From Mangrovimonas sp. ST2L15 (lineage in GTDB: Bacteria; Bacteroidota; Bacteroidia; Flavobacteriales; Flavobacteriaceae): a DNA stretch of 64,000 nt. This document shows, one piece after another, positions 30,075-39,068 of the stretch. A program made the position numbers and the translations under genes. How positions within the stretch are numbered: the stretch's first letter is position 1; each line of letters opens with the position of its first letter. Below the pieces are notes generated by a model. That model did no database searches. It was not told the origin of the DNA and saw nothing but the letters and a program-made list of their open reading frames with translations. The DNA lies in NCBI RefSeq assembly GCF_001280515.1, contig NZ_LBIQ01000030.1, forward strand, positions 1,804,501 through 1,868,500, read 5' to 3'.

Positions 30075-31034
30075 TTAATTCTTTAAAAATTCTAGCATTT
30101 TTTTATTCACAATTTCAGCCTGATCTATGGATAAAAAATGTCCGGCATTTTGAATTATTTCACCTGTTCCTTTTGGTAGCATTTGGGCGATTTCAACGGT
30201 TCTCTCTCCGTTAATCACATCGTCGTCACCTATTAGCACTAATACAGGCATTTGTAATGACTTTAATTCGTCATTTGAAAAAGGTTGCATACTCGTTATA
30301 AACTTGTTCTCAGATTCTTTTTCTAAACCTAATTTGTACTGCTTTAAATAGATGTCACTAATTTGATCTACCTTGGTGGACATGCTTTCTATAGTTTGTT
30401 CAATTTGCTTTTCTTCCGAAGAAAATAAGGAGACCAAATTTTTAAATAAATCCATACTGGGTCTAATCCATGTAAATGTTTGCGCCGGACTTAATAGTAT
30501 TAAACTTTTAACGTTGTTGTTTTTATTTAAGGCGATGGTAACAGCCAACCAGCCACCTCGAGAAGCACCGATTAAATGATAACTGTCCAATTCTAAAGTA
30601 GCTATTACTTCCTCATACCAATCGGTGACATTTTCTACGCTTTCAATATCCCTTTCTAAGTTTGATTTTCCGGGTTCCAAAATAAAATCAATAGCAAACA
30701 CCCGATGGTTTTTACTAAGAGATTCTATATTTGGATACCACATGGTAGAACTCGCATTCATTCCATGAAGTAACACCAAGGGATCTGCATTTTTTGGCCC
30801 ACTGACTATCACATGTGCCGTACCATAAGTGGTTGAGATATACAATTCCTCAAAAGAGACCTGCCATAAATTTAAGGTTTCGTCATACGCTTTAAAGTAA
30901 GCTTCATTTAAAGCAGTTGGCTTTGAAATATATTCTGGCTCTTTTTTGTACTCCGCATATTTGTCCGTGCAATTCATAAAGAGCAGGAAAGGAGCAAGCC
31001 ATAAAGACAATCTTATAGGGGAGATTTTATACAT
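30075..31034 (-). CDS. Alpha/beta hydrolase, putative lipoprotein
   Basis: The 319-residue protein starts with a hydrophobic segment ending FLLFMNCTDK, a likely lipoprotein signal (Cys22). The hydrolase fold shows the oxyanion block VLLHGMNASS (about 87-96), nucleophile elbow GASRGG (Ser about 158), an acid in LIGDDDVINGERT and catalytic His in NAGHFLSID near the C-terminus. Esterase or lactonase activity is likely; the substrate is not known. It precedes nothing tightly, with 102 bases to the photolyase operon upstream. Confidence 0.8.
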   Translation of the reverse strand: MYKISPIRLSLWLAPFLLFMNCTDKYAEYKKEPEYISKPTALNEAYFKAYDETLNLWQVSFEELYISTTYGTAHVIVSGPKNADPLVLLHGMNASSTMWYPNIESLSKNHRVFAIDFILEPGKSNLERDIESVENVTDWYEEVIATLELDSYHLIGASRGGWLAVTIALNKNNNVKSLILLSPAQTFTWIRPSMDLFKNLVSLFSSEEKQIEQTIESMSTKVDQISDIYLKQYKLGLEKESENKFITSMQPFSNDELKSLQMPVLVLIGDDDVINGERTVEIAQMLPKGTGEIIQNAGHFLSIDQAEIVNKKMLEFLKN

Positions 31035-31136
31035 GGTTGTATTGTGTTGTGTACTGTTTTTTGTTTAAATGTTTAATGAAGGAGTTGGTTATTTTATCGA
31101 TATGGTGGATTTGAATTAATTGAGTTTCTAATAAAA

Positions 31137-32438
31137 CTAATCCAAAGCCGCTTTATAGGTTTTTAAACACCGCTCTCTAGCTTCTTTGTGGTCTACAATC
31201 TGGCGGTACCTTAGTTCTTGGTATTCGGGGACCCATTTTTTGATATACTTGTGGTCTTTGTCAAATTTTTCAATTTGTGTAGTAGGATTAAAAATCCTAA
31301 AATAAGGAGCAGCATCCACACCAGAACCAGCCACCCATTGCCAGTTGCCCACATTGCTTGCCATCTCATAATCATGCAGTTTTTCTGCAAAATAGGCTTC
31401 GCCCCAGCGCCAGTCTATTAAAAGATGTTTGCACAAAAAGCTACCAACCACCATGCGCACCCGGTTGTGCATGTATCCCGTTTCATTCAGTTGGCGCATC
31501 CCAGCATCTACTAAAGGATAACCCGTTTTTCCGCCGCACCAAGCTTTAAATTCCTCTTCGTTATTCCGCCATTGGATTCGGTCATATTTTGACTTAAAAC
31601 TTTCATGCACCGTATGTGGAAAGTGCCATAAAATCTGCATGAAAAATTCCCTCCAGATTAGTTCTTGCCAAAAGGTTTCGTTTTTGTCTGCAATGGCTTT
31701 TTTAACCATTTTCCGAATACTTACCGTTCCAAACCGTAAGTGGGGACCCAACCTAGAGGTGCCATCAACAGCAGGAAAATTTCTGGTGTCTTTATAGTCA
31801 TGAATAAGAGTAGGGGTGACATCATAGTCTTCAATAGTTTGTGAAGATTTTTCAAATCCCAAATCTTTTAAATCCAAATTGGGCAATCGCGTATTTTTTA
31901 CCAGATTATCCAAATAGGAATTGGTGTAATAAATATTTAAATCAGTGGTTTTAAATTTGGCCTTCCACGTCTTCATATAAGGGGTATAAACCACATAGGG
32001 ATCGCCATTATCCTTCACCACTTCGTCTTTTTCAAAAATGACTTGGTCTTTAAATGTTTTAAACTGTATGTCCTTTTGAGAAAGTAAGTTTTTGATGGCA
32101 TCATCCCGTTCTTTGGCATAAGGCTCATAATCATGATTGGTGAAAACGGCACTTATTTCATATGTTGCAATTAGGTCTTCAAAAATGTCCTTTGGCGTAC
32201 CCTGGAAGATGGCAATGGAACTGTCATGTTCCTTTTGCAATTCCTTTCTAAGTTTCTGAAGCGTTTCAAAAATGAAGGTAACTCGCGCATCATCCTTAGG
32301 CAAACCTTCAAGAATCTGCGTGTCAAAGATGAAAATGGGTAAGACAGGAAGCTCACTTTTTAAGGCATGATAGAATCCCAAATTGTCATCAAGCCTTAAA
32401 TCTCTTCTAAACCAAAATAAGTTGATGGGTTCTTTCAT
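31137..32438 (-). CDS. phrB: Class I CPD photolyase (PhrB type)
   Basis: It repairs cyclobutane pyrimidine dimers using blue light and FADH-. The 433 residues have the N-terminal antenna-binding Rossmann domain (INLFWFRRDLRLDDN) and the FAD domain: TSRLGPHLRFG, IWREFFMQILWHFPH, GYPLVDAGMRQL, MHNRVRMVVGSFL, and NVGNWQWVAGSGVDAAPYFRIF-type end block, where the Asn before VGNWQW and the tryptophan chain are kept. It overlaps the SRPBCC gene by 4 bases and is the last gene of the gpx-tspO-SRPBCC-phrB operon. One of three photolyase-family genes within 8 kb. Confidence 0.95.
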   Translation of the reverse strand: MKEPINLFWFRRDLRLDDNLGFYHALKSELPVLPIFIFDTQILEGLPKDDARVTFIFETLQKLRKELQKEHDSSIAIFQGTPKDIFEDLIATYEISAVFTNHDYEPYAKERDDAIKNLLSQKDIQFKTFKDQVIFEKDEVVKDNGDPYVVYTPYMKTWKAKFKTTDLNIYYTNSYLDNLVKNTRLPNLDLKDLGFEKSSQTIEDYDVTPTLIHDYKDTRNFPAVDGTSRLGPHLRFGTVSIRKMVKKAIADKNETFWQELIWREFFMQILWHFPHTVHESFKSKYDRIQWRNNEEEFKAWCGGKTGYPLVDAGMRQLNETGYMHNRVRMVVGSFLCKHLLIDWRWGEAYFAEKLHDYEMASNVGNWQWVAGSGVDAAPYFRIFNPTTQIEKFDKDHKYIKKWVPEYQELRYRQIVDHKEARERCLKTYKAALD

Positions 32439-32905
32439 TGTTGTTTGTATGCTCCAAAAAGTTCGACAAGTTTGTTTTTTCGATATTCAAAAATTTCTTC
32501 CAATTTGGGACGTACCATAAGGGGATGGGTCCATTTACCAAAGATTCCAAAAGGAATTTTATAATCAATTAAGTCTTCCATTTCAACTCCACCAGGAATG
32601 GGTTTGATGAAATGTTTGTGATGCCAAAGTGCATAAGGGCCAAACCGTTGTTCATCAACAAAATATTCGTAATCTTTCACATGGGTGATTTCTGTAACCC
32701 ATTTGGTTTTTATCCCCATAACGGGCGTTACGATGTATTGGATTATCTGTCCTGGGTACATGTCTTTATCGGCACCAGAAAGAATATGAAACCCCATATA
32801 ATCGGGAGTAATCACTTTTAAATTCCTTGGATTGGATAAAAAATCCCAAGCTTCTTCTATAGAAATAGGTAATTTCTGAAATTTATGTAATTGGTATAAG
32901 GCCAT
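32435..32905 (-). CDS. SRPBCC family ligand-binding protein
   Basis: I use ATG 32905 (MALYQLHKFQKLP); a start further upstream would run into tspO. The 156-residue protein matches the START/SRPBCC helix-grip fold of COG4276-type proteins: FQKLPISIEEAWDFLSNPRN at the N-terminus and a conserved tail with FGPYALWHHKHFI. Such proteins bind hydrophobic ligands and are often found next to photolyase genes. Here the gene starts 2 bases after the tspO stop and overlaps phrB by 4 bases. The ligand is unknown. Confidence 0.82.
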   Translation of the reverse strand: MALYQLHKFQKLPISIEEAWDFLSNPRNLKVITPDYMGFHILSGADKDMYPGQIIQYIVTPVMGIKTKWVTEITHVKDYEYFVDEQRFGPYALWHHKHFIKPIPGGVEMEDLIDYKIPFGIFGKWTHPLMVRPKLEEIFEYRKNKLVELFGAYKQQ

Positions 32906-32907
32906 TT

Positions 32908-33372
32908 TTAATTTTCCAAAAAGATATAGGCGTTCAAAGAAATGGCTACAATGAGCCACAATAAATAGGGTATTAGTAGGAAACGGGCTTTTCTCATGTT
33001 TTCAATTCTGAATTTGAAAAAGAGATAAGTGATAATTAAAAATAGAATGGAAATAACTACCAGTCCCCAAAAGATCAAATGTTGGTTAAAAAATACATAG
33101 TTCCAACTAACATTGAAAATGACCTGGAAGATAAAAATTCCTCGCAACGGCCAAGAGTCATGATCTTTAAACAGAAATGCCAGATAGATTGAAAAACAAA
33201 TCATTATTAAGGTCCAAGCAAAACCGAAAACCCAACCAGCGGGGGTCCAAGGCGCTTTGTTGAGATCCATGTACCACAAGGATTGCGGACCATTATCCAT
33301 TAACCAACTTCCTAAGGCAAGACTAGCAAAGTTGATCAAGAGAAATAATAAGATGAGTTTTAAAATTTTCAT
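32908..33372 (-). CDS. tspO: TspO/MBR family tryptophan-rich sensory protein
   Basis: The 154-residue protein has five membrane helices and the family tryptophans (GSWLMDNGPQSLWYMDLNKAPWTPAGWVFG near 21-50, NVSWNYVFF near 97). TspO binds porphyrins and other tetrapyrroles and takes part in stress and light responses in several bacteria. It overlaps the glutathione peroxidase gene by 4 bases (ATGA) and lies 2 bases before the SRPBCC start, so translation is coupled. A role in handling light-reactive porphyrins fits the neighbouring photolyases, but this is inference. Confidence 0.92.
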   Translation of the reverse strand: MKILKLILLFLLINFASLALGSWLMDNGPQSLWYMDLNKAPWTPAGWVFGFAWTLIMICFSIYLAFLFKDHDSWPLRGIFIFQVIFNVSWNYVFFNQHLIFWGLVVISILFLIITYLFFKFRIENMRKARFLLIPYLLWLIVAISLNAYIFLEN

Positions 33373-33914
33373 TCTACATATTTGGTTATTTTACTGCTCA
33401 TTGGCTTGGTAATGGAGTACCAAACATCTATAAAATGGCCATTCTCATCAACCATATATTTTTGAAAGTTCCATTTGACAGAGGAGCTTTTGACACCATT
33501 TATATCTTTGTCTGTGAGCCATTTGTATAAAGGATGCTGATTTTCGCCTTTAACATCAATTTTTTCTGTCATTAAAAAGTCTACGCCATAATTTTTTTGG
33601 CAAAAGCTTTGTATTTCTGACGCGCTTCCAGGTTCTTGACCTCCAAATTGATTACAAGGCAGACCTATGATGACCAATTTGTCTTGGTATTTTTTATGCA
33701 GCTCTTCAAGTTCAGCATACTGTGGTGTAAAACCACATTCGGATGCCGTATTTACAAATAGTATTTTCTTGCCTTTAAATTGACCCAAATCGATAGGGTC
33801 TCCAGAAAGGCTATTTATTGCGATATCATAAATGGACTCTTTTGGCTCATTTTGAGCTTTTGTTTTACAATTAAAAAACATAGTAAATGCGATAATTAAA
33901 GTGAGATATTTCAT
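33369..33914 (-). CDS. Glutathione peroxidase-family thiol peroxidase, lipoprotein
   Basis: The 181-residue protein has a signal segment ending MFFNCKTKAQ (lipobox Cys16), then the family blocks NTASECGFTPQYAELE with the peroxidatic Cys (in place of Sec), LPCNQFGGQEPG with the catalytic Gln, and VKWNFQKYMVD with the catalytic Trp-Asn. It reduces hydroperoxides, most likely with thioredoxin-type reductant because this group lacks glutathione. The export signal places it outside the inner membrane. First gene of the tspO-SRPBCC-phrB operon. Confidence 0.9.
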   Translation of the reverse strand: MKYLTLIIAFTMFFNCKTKAQNEPKESIYDIAINSLSGDPIDLGQFKGKKILFVNTASECGFTPQYAELEELHKKYQDKLVIIGLPCNQFGGQEPGSASEIQSFCQKNYGVDFLMTEKIDVKGENQHPLYKWLTDKDINGVKSSSVKWNFQKYMVDENGHFIDVWYSITKPMSSKITKYVE

Positions 33915-33997
33915 TCGTTGTTTAATACTGTTTTAGATTTTTACTTCTTATAAATTTAATCCTAAATTCATTGTTTAACCATCTTTTTAAGATTAAT

Positions 33998-34936
33998 TTA
34001 TTCTTTTATTTGAGTTTTTTCATCAAATTCATTCATAACAGAAACTCTTGTTTTTGGTAAGCTTTCGGGATAATTTTTTTGAATGAATTTAATCAATCCT
34101 TCTCTTACATAAACTCTTAAATCCCAGGCTTGAGGTGAATTTCTGGCACTCATTAAAGCCCTAATTTCTACACTACGCTCTTTTGAATCGGTTACCTGAA
34201 GCACATTTACCTGTTTGTCCCATAATTCTGTGGATTCCAAAAGTCTTGTGAGTTCCTCTCTCAAAGCATCAAAATCTACATTATAATCGGTGTATATAAA
34301 GACGGTACCAAGAATTTCTGAGGTGGTACGTGTCCAATTTTGAAAGGGTTTTTCAATAAAATAGGTAGTGGGTAAAACCAATCTTCGTTTATCCCAAATT
34401 CTTACAACCACAAACGTAAGTGTGATTTCTTCAACCCAACCCCATTCACCTTCCACAACCAAAACATCATCCAAACGAATAGGCTGGGAAATGGCAATTT
34501 GCATTCCCGCCAATATTGTGGCAATAGCTTTTTGAGCCGCAAAACCCACAATTATTCCTGCAATACCTGCCGAGGCAAAAACGCTAACTCCAAATTTCCT
34601 CACGCTATCAAATAACATTAAACTCAAACCAATAGCTATGATAAGAATGATGAAAATGATAACTCTTTCGAGAACATTAAATTGCGTATATAACTTTCGG
34701 GCTCTTAGGTTGTTTTCACTGGAAATATCATACTTTGTTAAGTACTTCTTTTTTGCAACTTTAATCGTGACTATGATAGCCCAAGTGATCGCTAGAATGA
34801 TCATGATGGAGCTTACTTTTTCAATAACCAATTTGGCTTTTTCCAAATCATTAACGTATGGAAGCACTAATTTTGGAAGAAAGAAAGCTGCCAATAGAAT
34901 AAGGACCGGAGCAATGTAACGTTTTATAAAAGTCAT
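33998..34936 (-). CDS. MscS-family mechanosensitive ion channel
   Basis: I use ATG 34936 (MTFIKRYIAP); a TTG further upstream is less likely. The 312-residue protein has four hydrophobic helices (about 8-25, 35-60, 85-105 and 115-145), the glycine/alanine-rich pore helix (FASAGIAGIIVGFAAQKAIATILAGM) and the cytoplasmic beta and alpha/beta domains with PIRLDDVLVVEGEWG. It relieves osmotic stress. It lies in the photolyase run, 88 bases after folE and 83 bases before gpx, so it may be its own unit. Confidence 0.9.
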   Translation of the reverse strand: MTFIKRYIAPVLILLAAFFLPKLVLPYVNDLEKAKLVIEKVSSIMIILAITWAIIVTIKVAKKKYLTKYDISSENNLRARKLYTQFNVLERVIIFIILIIAIGLSLMLFDSVRKFGVSVFASAGIAGIIVGFAAQKAIATILAGMQIAISQPIRLDDVLVVEGEWGWVEEITLTFVVVRIWDKRRLVLPTTYFIEKPFQNWTRTTSEILGTVFIYTDYNVDFDALREELTRLLESTELWDKQVNVLQVTDSKERSVEIRALMSARNSPQAWDLRVYVREGLIKFIQKNYPESLPKTRVSVMNEFDEKTQIKE

Positions 34937-35024
34937 AGATTTATCTTTTGTCTTAAGATAATTAATATGCAAAAGGATTGAAAGGGTTTAACTAAGTTTT
35001 AAAACGTTATTGATAATTTGACAA

Positions 35025-35717
35025 TTATTGCTGGATATAATTTTGTAATTCAGATATTTTTTGAGGTGAATTAAACTGACCACCGAAAAAAGTTGTAACC
35101 GTAGATGAGGTGTTATCTTTCACGCCTCTAGAAGAAACACATAAATGTTTCGCTTCAATAATTACAGCCACATCTTCGGTTTCTAAAACCGCCTTGAGCT
35201 CATTGGCAATTTGCATGGTGAGTCGTTCTTGAACTTGTGGTCGTTTGGCATAGTACTGAACAATACGGTTTAATTTGGATAACCCAATTACTTTACCAGA
35301 GGAAATATATGCCACATGAGCCTTACCAATAATGGGAACAAAATGGTGTTCGCAATTGGAGTAAAAACTAATGTTTTTCTCCACCAGCATTTGGTTGTAT
35401 TGATATTTGTTTTCAAAAAGGGCAACGGAAGGCTTGTTCTTAGGATTTAAACCACAAAAAATCTCGTCAACATACATTTTTGCTACTCTTTCGGGAGTGC
35501 CTTTCAAAGAATCATCAGTAAGATCAAGTCCCAATACATCCATGATTTCTTCAAAAAGGATGCTTATTTTTTCTTTCTTCTCTTGGTCTGAAAGTTTGAA
35601 AGCGTTAGGTTTCATTGGGGTATCTAAAGAAGTGAACAAATGATCATTCCCAATATCTTCCGAATTAAATTCATTTAGATTATGACCATTTTTCTTTAAC
35701 TGTGTTTTTGTGCTCAT
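35025..35717 (-). CDS. folE: GTP cyclohydrolase I
   Basis: It makes 7,8-dihydroneopterin triphosphate, first step of folate and pterin synthesis. The 230 residues have the zinc ligands Cys and His in SNCEHHFVPIIGKAHVAY (about 120-137) and Cys in AKHLCVSSRGV (about 190-200), plus LSKLNRIVQYYAKRPQVQERLT. The N-terminal 45 residues are an extra polar extension. It overlaps the 143-residue gene by 4 bases, so they share a transcript. Its place among photolyase genes suggests it supplies a pterin cofactor such as MTHF or another pterin, which is inference. Confidence 0.95.
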   Translation of the reverse strand: MSTKTQLKKNGHNLNEFNSEDIGNDHLFTSLDTPMKPNAFKLSDQEKKEKISILFEEIMDVLGLDLTDDSLKGTPERVAKMYVDEIFCGLNPKNKPSVALFENKYQYNQMLVEKNISFYSNCEHHFVPIIGKAHVAYISSGKVIGLSKLNRIVQYYAKRPQVQERLTMQIANELKAVLETEDVAVIIEAKHLCVSSRGVKDNTSSTVTTFFGGQFNSPQKISELQNYIQQ

Positions 35718-36145
35718 ACCAAGTTTATAAAGTTATGTTGTTTGTCATAGGCTATTTTAGCAGCCATCATTTTTTTTAGAAACCCTTTATTTTCTTTAAA
35801 GGTTTTATTGTTGCTGAACTGAATAAATTTTCCTTGAGCATGAATACTCATAAATTTAGTTTTATAAATGTGCAACTGATAGTATGGGATGACCCAAGTG
35901 AAATTTTTTAAACCTTTGTTGATATAGATAACAATACCATGTGGTCTTAGTTCGATATTAGCATAATTGATATCAGAAACCTTGTTTGAATATTGTTGCA
36001 AATTAGGACTGACCTTTTGAATAATCATTCTTTTTGAACCAATGCCTCTCATTTTGATGGATTGCCATAATGAAAATGATTTGCCCACAATATCTTCAAT
36101 TAGAGACTTGTGTTCCTTCTCAAAATATGTGGTGTTTAGGATCAA
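35714..36145 (-). CDS. Hypothetical protein upstream of folE
   Basis: The 143-residue protein has no signal or membrane segment. It is basic, with regular alternating strands in the middle (IELRPHGIVIYI, FTWVIPYYQLHIYKT, MSIHAQGKFIQF) and helices at both ends, suggesting a small alpha/beta fold. I do not recognise a family. It is translationally coupled with folE (ATGA overlap) and is first in its unit, directly behind the shared TGTTTAA/TTAAACA promoter. This links it to the photolyase group, but no function can be assigned. Confidence 0.7.
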   Translation of the reverse strand: MILNTTYFEKEHKSLIEDIVGKSFSLWQSIKMRGIGSKRMIIQKVSPNLQQYSNKVSDINYANIELRPHGIVIYINKGLKNFTWVIPYYQLHIYKTKFMSIHAQGKFIQFSNNKTFKENKGFLKKMMAAKIAYDKQHNFINLV

Positions 36146-36163
36146 TTAATTCAAGTTTATAAC

Positions 36164-36206
36164 CAAAGATACAAATTGTTTAACTAAAAAGATAAAAGAT
36201 TAAACA
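36164..36206 (-). promoter_or_regulatory. Promoter with paired TGTTTAA/TTAAACA operator (143 aa-folE)
   Basis: On the minus strand: TGTTTAA (36206-36200), 16 bases, TTAAACA (36183-36177), ATTTG, and the -7 element TATCTTTG (36171-36164). The start codon is 18 bases further on. The half-sites form an inverted repeat spanning 30 bases. The same arrangement and spacing stands upstream of the TetR gene (42579-42621). No standard TTTG -33 element lies at 19 bases from the -7 element, so the operator may replace it as an activator site. Confidence 0.65.
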
Positions 36207-36221
36207 AAATTAACAAGACAT

Positions 36222-37757
36222 TTAGTAATCGGCTTGATTTTTTATGATGTCTGAGGCTCTTTTTTTAATAGTTTCTACTTGTTTCTTGTCCATTTTGTCC
36301 AAGATGCTATACATCATTTTCATTCTTTGGTTATCCTGTAATTGCTTTCTTTTGTCATCCAAAAAATTCCAGTAAAGACTATTAAAGGGGCAAGCATTTT
36401 CTTCTGTTTTTTTCTTGTAATCATAATGGCAACCTGTGCAATAATTACTCATTTTTTGTATGTAAGATCCCGAAGACACATAAGGTTTTGTTGCAATGTT
36501 TCCTCCTTCTGCAAATTGACTCATGCCCCTTGTATTGGGTAGTTGCACCCATTCTATGGCATCTGCATATATCCCTAGGTACCAAGCATCCACTTCATCA
36601 GGATGAGTTTGGGTGAGTAAAGCATAGTTTCCAGTAATCATCAAGCGTTGAATGTGGTGGGCATAGGCGTGATCTAATGAATTCTGAATGGTGTTTTTGA
36701 GACAGTTCATTTTGGTGTCACCATCCCAAAAGAAGGATGCTAGCTTGTTGGTGTTATTTAAGTGATTTTCGTCCTTAAATTTTGGCATCATGGCCCAATA
36801 CATTCCACGCATATACTCTCGCCATCCTAAAATCTGTCTGATAAAGCCTTCTATTTGGGATATATCTATGTTTTTTCCATGCTTTCGGTAGTAATTCAAA
36901 ACGGTATCAATGACATTTTTGGGAGAAATCAATTTTAAATTCAGTGCAAAGGATAGCCTGCTGTGGAATAAATTTACTTCTTCAGTATTCATGGCATCTT
37001 GATAGTCTCCAAAATATTGAAGGAGCTCTTCACAAAAATATTTTAACTGATTTAAGGCTTGATTTCTTGTAATGGGATATAAAAATGTTTGGGTAGAAAA
37101 GGCACCTATGGTTTTTATTTTGGCCTTTTCAATGTCTTTAAGGACGACATCTACATCATTTTTAAAATATTTGTAATGAGGTACTTTTGGATTGCCATTC
37201 CATGATTTTCGGTTGGATTTGTCATAATTCCATTTTCCGCCTTCGGGTTGATTGTCTCCTACAATAAGAATCTCGTGTTTCTTTCTCATGTATCTATAAA
37301 ATGTTTCCATGAGATATAGCTTTTTTCCTTTAAAGAATTCTTGAAGTTCATTTCTGTCTGTATAGAAATGTTCGCTAGAAACGGTTTCAGAAGGAATGGC
37401 GAGGGATTTACAAATAGATTGTAATTGCTTATCTAAGCGGTGTTCATCAGGAAGCTGGTATTCAAATTTACTAAAACCATGCTTTTGGATAAGTGCTCCT
37501 AAGTTTTCATCCAGCTTTTGATGGTTATACTTGTCATTTATTTTAAAATAAATCACATGATGACCCTGAGATTTAAGCGCTTCGCAAAATTGTCTCATTG
37601 CCGCAAAAAAGCCAATCACTTTTTGAATATGATGGACTACATAGTCTGTTTCTTGCCTCATTTCAAATAGGCAATAAGTCACCTCTTGGTCAACTTCTTT
37701 AAACCAGGAGTGCTTGAAATTGAGTTGATCTCCTAAAAGGAGTCTGAGAGTTTTCAT
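36222..37757 (-). CDS. Iron-sulfur photolyase (FeS-BCP / PhrB-like prokaryotic (6-4) photolyase)
   Basis: The 511-residue protein begins MKTLRLLLGDQLNFKHSWF, typical of the COG3046 branch. Its four cluster cysteines are at 352 (MNCLKN), 440, 443 (CTGC) and 456 (CPFNSLYW); the spacing (88, 3, 13) is the same as in the characterised enzyme PhrB. It should repair (6-4) photoproducts and bind FAD, a lumazine antenna and a [4Fe-4S] cluster. It begins one base after the DASH cryptochrome stop, so the two are translated from one transcript. AYAHHIQRLMITGNYALL is the FAD-domain landmark. Confidence 0.94.
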   Translation of the reverse strand: MKTLRLLLGDQLNFKHSWFKEVDQEVTYCLFEMRQETDYVVHHIQKVIGFFAAMRQFCEALKSQGHHVIYFKINDKYNHQKLDENLGALIQKHGFSKFEYQLPDEHRLDKQLQSICKSLAIPSETVSSEHFYTDRNELQEFFKGKKLYLMETFYRYMRKKHEILIVGDNQPEGGKWNYDKSNRKSWNGNPKVPHYKYFKNDVDVVLKDIEKAKIKTIGAFSTQTFLYPITRNQALNQLKYFCEELLQYFGDYQDAMNTEEVNLFHSRLSFALNLKLISPKNVIDTVLNYYRKHGKNIDISQIEGFIRQILGWREYMRGMYWAMMPKFKDENHLNNTNKLASFFWDGDTKMNCLKNTIQNSLDHAYAHHIQRLMITGNYALLTQTHPDEVDAWYLGIYADAIEWVQLPNTRGMSQFAEGGNIATKPYVSSGSYIQKMSNYCTGCHYDYKKKTEENACPFNSLYWNFLDDKRKQLQDNQRMKMMYSILDKMDKKQVETIKKRASDIIKNQADY

Positions 37758-39068
37758 TTATATTGGAGTTCGTTCTAACCAGAGATTTTGGTAAGTTTCC
37801 TGAGGGTCGTATCGTTCGGCTTGAAGCTTGACATTGAATTCACGGTTTCTTGGATCGTTGCCAACACCTGATAGGTACATCCAGTTGCCATAATTGCTGT
37901 GGACGTCATAATCAAGTAACAAGGATTCAAAGTAAGACGCCCCAATACGCCAATCTAAATTCAAGGTTTTGGCGAAGTATGAGGCTACATTTTGCCTTCC
38001 ACGATTACTCATCCAGCCAGTTTGTTTTATTTCTAACATGTTGGCATTTACAAAAGCTTTTGGCGTCTTACCATGAATCCACTCATTGATTAAATCCCAA
38101 TCTTGTTTCCAAACATAGTCTTGTTGAAGAATTCCATGGATGCGAAATATAGAATTACCATATTTTAAAGAGACATATTTGAAAAAGTCTCTCCAGATGA
38201 GTTCGAAAATTAACCAATAGGTGGAATCATTTTTGGTATGTAAGTTTTCAAACTTTTTCACATTCCAATAGATCATTTTTGCGCTTATAGAACCATTTGC
38301 TAACCATGGTGAAAATTTCGAACTATAATCAACTCCCAATAGCCTATTTCTCGTTTTTTTATAGGTTTTTATTGTTTCGTTTTGAAATAAATATTGATCA
38401 AGTCTGTTTAAAGCCGAAGTCTCTCCACCTTGAAATGGAAAGGCAGTAAGCGAATGTTGTTCAAAATCTTCAAACCCCAATTCCCATAATGTGGGTATTG
38501 GCGTGTCCTTTTTAATAATGGTACCGCTCTCGTTTTTGGTTTCTATCAGGGGGCGAATAGATGCCGTTTTTTCTATCCGTTTTCTAAAATCTGTAAAAAC
38601 TCGCGGAATGTTTTCAACCTCAAATGGCAGGTCTTCGGGATGAAATAGGAATTGGCTGTAGAATGTATGGAATATGACTGAATCGGGTATGTTTCTTTTT
38701 AATTCATTTATAACTGCTTGCTCTTCTGAAGTCCATTCATTTTGATAATACATGTCAGATACCGCAAATTCTTTGATCAAATCAGGAATAATCGTTTCTG
38801 GTTTTTTATGATAAACCAAAAGTGTAATACTCAAAGTTGCCAAGTTTTTCTTTAAATCTGTAACAGTTTCTAAAAGAAACTTTGCTCGAAACTTTCCAGT
38901 TTTTTGAAATCCGAAGGCCGAATTTCTGTAGTGTCTGGGGTCAAAGCAATAGACGGCAATAACGTTTTGGTGATTTTCACAAGCTTGCTTTAAAGAGGCG
39001 TTATCGTGAATTCTTAAATTATTGGTAAACCAAACTAAGCCGTATTTCGATTTTTGTTTCTTCTGCAT
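37758..39068 (-). CDS. DASH-family cryptochrome
   Basis: The 436-residue protein has the photolyase antenna domain (KYGLVWFTNNLRIHDNASL) and the FAD domain with FSPWLANGSIS, IWRDFFKYVSLKYG, GWMSNRGRQNVASYFAKTL, SNYGNWMYLSGVGNDPR, the DASH-specific ends (REFNVKLQAERYDPQ). DASH cryptochromes repair single-stranded CPDs and/or act as light sensors. It shares 34 bases with the DUF2256 gene upstream and directly precedes the iron-sulfur photolyase gene. Start at ATG 39068. Confidence 0.94.
   Translation of the reverse strand: MQKKQKSKYGLVWFTNNLRIHDNASLKQACENHQNVIAVYCFDPRHYRNSAFGFQKTGKFRAKFLLETVTDLKKNLATLSITLLVYHKKPETIIPDLIKEFAVSDMYYQNEWTSEEQAVINELKRNIPDSVIFHTFYSQFLFHPEDLPFEVENIPRVFTDFRKRIEKTASIRPLIETKNESGTIIKKDTPIPTLWELGFEDFEQHSLTAFPFQGGETSALNRLDQYLFQNETIKTYKKTRNRLLGVDYSSKFSPWLANGSISAKMIYWNVKKFENLHTKNDSTYWLIFELIWRDFFKYVSLKYGNSIFRIHGILQQDYVWKQDWDLINEWIHGKTPKAFVNANMLEIKQTGWMSNRGRQNVASYFAKTLNLDWRIGASYFESLLLDYDVHSNYGNWMYLSGVGNDPRNREFNVKLQAERYDPQETYQNLWLERTPI

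Noticed and set aside
32906-32959. 18-codon upstream extension of the SRPBCC protein
   Set aside because: It would overlap tspO and does not resemble the family. ATG 32905 begins the conserved domain and follows the tspO stop by 2 bases.
33915-33997. Possible TTAAACA operator upstream of the glutathione peroxidase gene
   Set aside because: Two isolated TTAAACA half-sites occur, but neither has the TGTTTAA partner at the right spacing, so they may be chance in AT-rich DNA.
34937-35024. Possible third TGTTTAA/TTAAACA operator upstream of the MscS gene
   Set aside because: A TTAAACC half-site (minus strand) is present, but no partner half-site lies 16 bases away and no -7 element follows at 5 bases.
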